DNA of 9,736 bases from Alphaproteobacteria bacterium (GTDB lineage Bacteria; Pseudomonadota; Alphaproteobacteria; CAAHEQ01; UBA3637), in contig JAFXFY010000231.1 in assembly GCA_017513365.1 (NCBI GenBank), forward strand, positions 1 to 9,736, in the 5' to 3' direction. Below the pieces are notes generated by a model that saw nothing but the letters and a program-made list of their open reading frames with translations, was not told where the DNA came from and ran no database searches. How positions within the stretch are numbered: the first letter of the stretch is position 1; every line of letters begins with the position of its first letter. This document shows positions 6,223 to 9,736 of the stretch, in pieces. A program made the translations under genes and the position numbers.

Positions 6223-6951
6223 ATGAAAAAGAATACCGAAAAAAAAGGGTCCGGATGGTTTGGATTGTTCTTGGCCGTATTGGCGGCTCTGACTATTCGC
6301 TCATGTGCCTTTGAACCATATAATATTCCATCCAGTTCTATGGTACCATCTTTGTTGATTGGAGATTATTTGTTTATTTCAAAATATCCGTATGGGTATT
6401 CAAAACATTCTTTTCCTTTTTCCATTCCGTTTGTGGGGCAGGGGCGTGTATTTGCCTCAGAGCCTAAACGAGGGGATGTTGTGATTTTTAAAGAACCCAG
6501 AACCAATCGGATAGATTATATTAAACGGGTGATTGGATTGCCTGGAGAAACAATTGAAATGCGGGAAGGGCGGTTATATATTAACGGCGAATTGATTGAA
6601 CGCAAATATATCGGTCAAGAACGCCATGAAACGGAACAAGGTAATATGCTTTATACACGTTATACCGAAGTTTTACCGGGTGGTTTTGAACATCCGATTT
6701 ATGAATTGGGCGATTATATGCAATATGATACCTATGGTCCGTTTACGATACCGGCAGACCATTACTTTATGATGGGTGATAACCGTGATAATTCTGCAGA
6801 CAGTCGTTATTTTGGACCGGTACCGGCAATTAATTTAGAAGGACGAGCCGAATTTATTTTCTATTCCAACAATGGAACCGGTTATTTTTTTGAGTTTTGG
6901 AAATGGGGCGACAGTTTAAGATTAGACCGCTTTTTTACAGGGATAAAATAA
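6223..6951 (+). CDS. lepB: Signal peptidase I
   Basis: LepB cleaves Sec and Tat signal peptides from exported proteins at the outer face of the inner membrane. At 242 residues it is near the size of compact alphaproteobacterial forms. A basic N-terminus (MKKNTEKK) is followed by one transmembrane segment (about 12-25). The catalytic box PSSSMVPSLLIGDY has Ser39 as nucleophile. The general base is Lys101 in DYIKRVIGLPGE, and GDNRDNSADSR (185-195) is the conserved box E. PKRGDVVIF (81-89) is the strand before the lysine. No key residue is missing. The start is preceded by AAGGA ten bases upstream. It leads the lepB-rnc-era-recO operon, with one base separating its stop from the rnc ATG. The secreted protein at 4086-4499 is a plausible substrate, with its STLA|EE site. 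Confidence 0.97.
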   Translation: MKKNTEKKGSGWFGLFLAVLAALTIRSCAFEPYNIPSSSMVPSLLIGDYLFISKYPYGYSKHSFPFSIPFVGQGRVFASEPKRGDVVIFKEPRTNRIDYIKRVIGLPGETIEMREGRLYINGELIERKYIGQERHETEQGNMLYTRYTEVLPGGFEHPIYELGDYMQYDTYGPFTIPADHYFMMGDNRDNSADSRYFGPVPAINLEGRAEFIFYSNNGTGYFFEFWKWGDSLRLDRFFTGIK

Positions 6952-6952
6952 G

Positions 6953-7579
6953 ATGTTAAAAGAGTTATTTCATAATCAAGAATTATTAAAACAGGCATTG
7001 ACTTTGTCTCATCACGGCAAGTCTGCCCCCTATGAGCGATTGGAATTTTTAGGCGACAGAGTGTTGGGATTAATTGTTGCCGATATGTTGTATCATACCT
7101 TTGGCAAGGAAAAAGAGGGGGAACTTGCCAGACGTTTTACCGGATTGGTACGAGAAGAAACATTGGCCCAAATTGCCACACAATTAAATTTAGGCGAGAT
7201 GATAATTACCAAAGAACACGAACTCAGAACCAATCGTTCTATTTTGGCTGATGTGTGTGAGGCGGTTTTAGGCGCTATGTATTTAGATAGCGGATTAGAG
7301 TCCGTTCGTGCTTTTATGGAACCGATTTGGACACCGTTATTGCATATGGATAAAAAAGCACCGAAAGATGCTAAATCCGCTTTGCAAGAATGGGCGCAAC
7401 AACATGGTCATAAATTACCGGTTTATACGCTCATTGAAAAAACGGGAGAAGAACACGCCCCTCAATTTGTCATGCAAGTTGAAGTCGTTGGGATGGGACA
7501 AGCAATTGGTCAGGGAACGAATAAAAAAACGGCTGAACAAACAGCTGCGCAAAATTTATTAAAACAGGTGAATGCATGA
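6953..7579 (+). CDS. rnc: Ribonuclease III
   Basis: RNase III cuts double-stranded RNA, chiefly precursors of 16S and 23S rRNA and structured mRNAs. The 208-residue protein has the N-terminal endonuclease domain with the signature ERLEFLGDRVLGL (28-40), where Glu31 and Asp35 are catalytic. The second acidic pair is in LADVCEAVLGAMYLD (98-112), with Asp100 and Glu103. The C-terminal double-stranded-RNA-binding domain (about 139-206) starts DAKSALQEWAQQHG and ends with the GTNKKTAEQTAAQNLL helix. It is about 18 residues shorter than E. coli RNase III, mostly by a trimmed N-terminus. AGGGA (6939-6943), nine bases before the ATG and inside the lepB end, is the ribosome site. The stop overlaps the era start (ATGA), so the two are likely coupled. 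Its substrates could include the long helix of the RNA at 3884-4059 (speculation). Confidence 0.97.
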   Translation: MLKELFHNQELLKQALTLSHHGKSAPYERLEFLGDRVLGLIVADMLYHTFGKEKEGELARRFTGLVREETLAQIATQLNLGEMIITKEHELRTNRSILADVCEAVLGAMYLDSGLESVRAFMEPIWTPLLHMDKKAPKDAKSALQEWAQQHGHKLPVYTLIEKTGEEHAPQFVMQVEVVGMGQAIGQGTNKKTAEQTAAQNLLKQVNA

Positions 7580-8478
7580 CGGATATTAATAATCAACATT
7601 TTGCTTTTGTGGCGGTTTTAGGGGCGCCGAATGCTGGAAAATCCACGTTGGTGAATCGTCTGATTGGGGCTAAAATTTCCATTGTGTCGCCTAAAGTTCA
7701 AACAACTCGCTCTCGTATTCGGGGCATTTTTGTTGAGGATGACACACAATTAATTTTGGTTGATACACCGGGAATTTTTAAACCGGGGCGTCGGTTGGAC
7801 AGAGCGATGGTGGCATCTGCTTGGACCGAGGCCGAAGAATCGGATTTAAGAATGTTGTTGGTGGATGCCGTTAAAGGAATTGATAAAAATACGCAAAGCA
7901 TTATTTCCAACTTACAAAATAACAAACAAAAATGTATTTTGGTCATTAATAAAATTGATTTAATTACGAAAGATAAACTCTTGCCTTTAATTGCCAGTTT
8001 AAATAAGGCCGATATTTTCACGGAAACCTTTTTGATTTCTGCCGAAACCGGTGAAAATGTTGAGGAACTCAAAAAACACCTGATTTCAAAGGCCCCAAAA
8101 GGTATGTGGATGTATCCGGATGATCAATTGACGGATTTACCGAACAGGTTGTTTGCTGCCGAAATTACACGAGAAAAATTATTTATGGCTTTGCAACAAG
8201 AATTGCCTTATTCCGTTGCCGTTCAAACAACCGCCTTTAAAGAGCAAAAAAATGGCATTCGGATTGAACAAACCATTTATGTGGAACGTGAAGGGCAAAA
8301 ATCCATCGTACTGGGTAAAAACGGCCAAATGATTAAAAAAGTCGGTGAACGGGCTAGATATGAACTATCTAAATTATTTGAAACGCCGGTTCATTTATTT
8401 TTGTTTGTAAAAGTGAAAGAAAATTGGGTAGAAGATCAAAGTCAATATTCAGATTGGGGATTGGATTTTAATGCCTGA
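7576..8478 (+). CDS. era: GTPase Era
   Basis: Era is an essential GTPase that binds the 3' end of 16S rRNA and helps 30S assembly, working at the membrane-cytoplasm interface. At 300 residues it has the standard Era length. GTPase motifs in order: G1 GAPNAGKS (16-23), G2 around Thr43-Thr44 in VQTTRSRIRG, G3 DTPG (63-66), G4 NKID (125-128) and G5 SAE (155-157). The C-terminal KH RNA-binding domain (about 205-282) includes IYVEREGQKSIVLGKNG with the GKNG loop (247-250), then QMIKKVGERARYEL. All motifs are intact. AGGTGA sits four bases before the ATG, inside rnc. It overlaps rnc by four bases and recO by eight. The neighbourhood with rnc joins rRNA processing and 30S maturation. Confidence 0.98.
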   Translation: MTDINNQHFAFVAVLGAPNAGKSTLVNRLIGAKISIVSPKVQTTRSRIRGIFVEDDTQLILVDTPGIFKPGRRLDRAMVASAWTEAEESDLRMLLVDAVKGIDKNTQSIISNLQNNKQKCILVINKIDLITKDKLLPLIASLNKADIFTETFLISAETGENVEELKKHLISKAPKGMWMYPDDQLTDLPNRLFAAEITREKLFMALQQELPYSVAVQTTAFKEQKNGIRIEQTIYVEREGQKSIVLGKNGQMIKKVGERARYELSKLFETPVHLFLFVKVKENWVEDQSQYSDWGLDFNA

Positions 8479-9148
8479 GTTTAAAACACATAAATCACTG
8501 GTATTATCCTCACGAAAATTGGGGGAAAATTCGTATGTGGTGAGTTTGTTTACACGGGAGTTTGGTCGTCATTTAGGTGTATGCAAAAAAAAATCACCGC
8601 CGGCAACTGGTACATTTGTTGAAGGTCGGTGGCAAGCAAGATTGCCCGAACAAATGGGAACGTATTATTTGGAAAATGCGGAACCCTTAAGTGCTTTGTT
8701 TTTGGATGATAAAAAACGCCTTGCCTGTGTGGCGAGTGTGTGTGCTTTACTGGATGGTGTATTGCCTGAACGCCAACATGTTGGGTCATTGTTTGATGAA
8801 ACGATGCAAATGTTGAACGCTTTGGAACAAGACGATTTTTTACCCCGCTATGTCAAATGGGAACAAAATTTACTTGGGACAATCGGATTCGGTCTTGATT
8901 GTTCGGGGTGTGCCGGTGGTGGAAATGATAATGATTTAGCCTATGTTTCCCCCAAAACCGGACGGGCCGTCAGCCGAGAAAAGGGTAAGCCTTATCACGA
9001 TAAATTATTGGCTCTGCCAGCGTTTTTATGGACGGATACAGGGGCCACTCAAACAGATATCCAAGCAGGGCTAAAATTGACTGGTTATTTTTTTGAAAAT
9101 TATTCTCCGCTTAAATCTTTACCTAAAGTGCGAGAATTGTTATTTTGA
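8471..9148 (+). CDS. recO: DNA repair protein RecO
   Basis: RecO binds DNA and, with RecR, helps load RecA on SSB-coated single-stranded DNA during gap repair. The 225-residue protein begins with an OB-fold (about 4-75: THKSLVLSSRKLGENSYVVS, then FGRHLGVCKKK), followed by a helical region containing KWEQNLLGTIGFGLDCSGCA. Cys144 and Cys147 sit where RecO proteins often carry a zinc-like Cys pair, but the second pair is replaced by GGGNDND. LAYVSPKTGRAVS (156-168) is the conserved alphaproteobacterial RecO segment. It overlaps era by eight bases and has only a weak GGA upstream, so coupled translation is likely. Its last 49 bases are overlapped in antisense by the gene at 9100-9570, and I see no intrinsic terminator after it. 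Confidence 0.95.
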   Translation: MPEFKTHKSLVLSSRKLGENSYVVSLFTREFGRHLGVCKKKSPPATGTFVEGRWQARLPEQMGTYYLENAEPLSALFLDDKKRLACVASVCALLDGVLPERQHVGSLFDETMQMLNALEQDDFLPRYVKWEQNLLGTIGFGLDCSGCAGGGNDNDLAYVSPKTGRAVSREKGKPYHDKLLALPAFLWTDTGATQTDIQAGLKLTGYFFENYSPLKSLPKVRELLF

Positions 9149-9570
9149 TTTTGTTCATCTGTTGGCAGAGGAATTTTTGATGAATAATTTAATGGTACAT
9201 TTTGTATCTTGTGATGAAATTTGTTATATAGATAATATGACAATTTGATTGTTATAATGATACTCATAATAATACCGCTTACCAATAAAGTGCGTTCGTC
9301 TTTAAAATGGCTTAACCAAGAATAAGGTCTTTCGTTTATTGCAAACCAATAAATTAAGATGATCAAAGAAGCCAAACTCAAAGAAACAAACCAATCGCTT
9401 GCTAATTTAAAACAAATGGTAATTACTCCATTTCCCCATCCTTTTACTTGTCTACGAAACCATAACGATACGAACAAAGCGACAAACGAGGTTCCTAAAA
9501 CAATAGCATGCCCAAGATATCCGCTGATAATTAAAATAACGAGTATCAATAAAAATAATACGTGGATCAT
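9100..9570 (-). CDS. Small polytopic inner-membrane protein of unknown function
   Basis: I do not recognise this 156-residue protein. It shows about four hydrophobic segments: 3-17, 20-38, 57-77 and 93-114. They are joined by short polar loops (RRQVKGWGNG, NERPYSWLSHFKDERT). A polar tail of roughly 40 residues follows, rich in Asn/Gln (DEQNQNNNSRTLGKD) and probably disordered. The start ATG is supported by GGAG eight bases upstream (minus strand) and by an ATGA overlap with the GtrA-like gene before it, so the two are co-translated and their functions are probably linked. GtrA-type proteins usually sit near glycan-lipid genes, so a role in the same envelope pathway is possible but only an inference. 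The 3' end crosses the stop of recO and runs 49 bases into it on the opposite strand. The disordered tail is encoded largely there, so the tail may be a recent extension. Confidence 0.75.
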   Translation of the reverse strand: MIHVLFLLILVILIISGYLGHAIVLGTSFVALFVSLWFRRQVKGWGNGVITICFKLASDWFVSLSLASLIILIYWFAINERPYSWLSHFKDERTLLVSGIIMSIIITIKLSYYLYNKFHHKIQNVPLNYSSKIPLPTDEQNQNNNSRTLGKDLSGE

Positions 9571-9736
9571 GATTTTTTCTCCATATTGTTTCTAAAGGCA
9601 AAGTGTTTCAGCATGACCCAACTGAAAATAGTGAGTATGACCAAAATGATAATTTGAGCGATATAAGCATTTATGCCAATTCCATCTACAAAAATCCACA
9701 ATAGACAGGCATTTAATATATAGCTGATACCCCATG
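9567..9736 (-). CDS. C-terminal part of a GtrA-like membrane protein
   Basis: A minus-strand frame enters from the right edge and ends at TGA 9569-9567, leaving 55 residues. It contains two hydrophobic helices: ISYILNACLLWIFVD (about 3-17) and INAYIAQIIILVILTIFSWV (21-40). These are followed by MLKHFAFRNNMEKKS. The pattern of a membrane helix, then a Tyr-Ile-Ala start to the last helix, then a Lys/Arg-rich aromatic tail (KHFAFRN), is that of the C-terminal half of GtrA-family proteins. Those are four-helix membrane proteins thought to help move polyprenyl-linked sugars across the membrane. The assignment rests on half a domain and is moderate. Its stop overlaps the next start (ATGA). The beginning lies outside the window. 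Confidence 0.6.
   Translation of the reverse strand, partial: WGISYILNACLLWIFVDGIGINAYIAQIIILVILTIFSWVMLKHFAFRNNMEKKS

Noticed and set aside
9359..9595. Plus-strand 78-codon open frame at the right side
   Set aside because: It is antisense to the better-supported membrane-protein gene, which has a good ribosome site, hydrophobic periodicity and an ATGA link to its neighbour. This frame has none of these.
1..9736. Mobile elements, CRISPR arrays, integrase sites or toxin-antitoxin pairs
   Set aside because: No transposase, spaced direct repeats, tRNA-borne attachment site or paired small toxin genes are visible. The window is mostly housekeeping genes.

Overview
The window is ordinary chromosomal DNA of moderately low GC, and it most likely comes from an anaerobic, probably host- or gut-associated alphaproteobacterium. 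Two things suggest this: the lepB-rnc-era-recO order, which is a familiar alphaproteobacterial housekeeping cluster, and a full-length oxygen-sensitive pyruvate:ferredoxin oxidoreductase. The taxon is an inference from gene order and protein style, not from a marker-gene search.

Layout. 1-117 (+) is the C-terminal tail of a protein that enters from the left. It ends at a clear intrinsic terminator (138-166). 257-3796 (+) is nifJ, a monocistronic 1179-residue enzyme with its own terminator (3814-3846). 3849-4085 has no protein-coding gene. It holds a promoter-like pair, a highly foldable stretch of about 175 nt (3884-4059) that ends in an intrinsic terminator, and then a very strong Shine-Dalgarno. 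4086-4499 (+) is a small secreted, cysteine-rich protein that looks C-type-lectin-like. Its C-terminal end resembles the tail of the fragment at 1-117. On the minus strand, tgt (6151-5036) and a DUF721/DciA-like gene (5036-4548) form a translationally coupled pair that converges on the secreted-protein gene.

Divergent from tgt, 6223-9148 (+) is a tight operon: lepB (signal peptidase I), rnc (RNase III), era (ribosome-assembly GTPase) and recO (recombination mediator). Gaps run from 1 base to 4- and 8-base overlaps. On the minus strand from the right edge come the end of a GtrA-like membrane protein (9736-9567) and a small polytopic membrane protein of unknown function (9570-9100). They overlap by ATGA, and the second one's 3' end runs 49 bases into recO on the opposite strand.

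How they fit: NifJ would supply acetyl-CoA and reduced ferredoxin under anaerobiosis. Tgt, RNase III and Era serve RNA modification, processing and ribosome maturation. DciA-like and RecO serve replication and repair. LepB processes exported proteins, such as the one encoded at 4086. The least ordinary part is 3849-4085, where the RNA can be drawn in alternative folds that involve the terminator and the downstream Shine-Dalgarno. It is either a free small RNA or a regulatory leader of the secreted-protein gene. I do not recognise its family.
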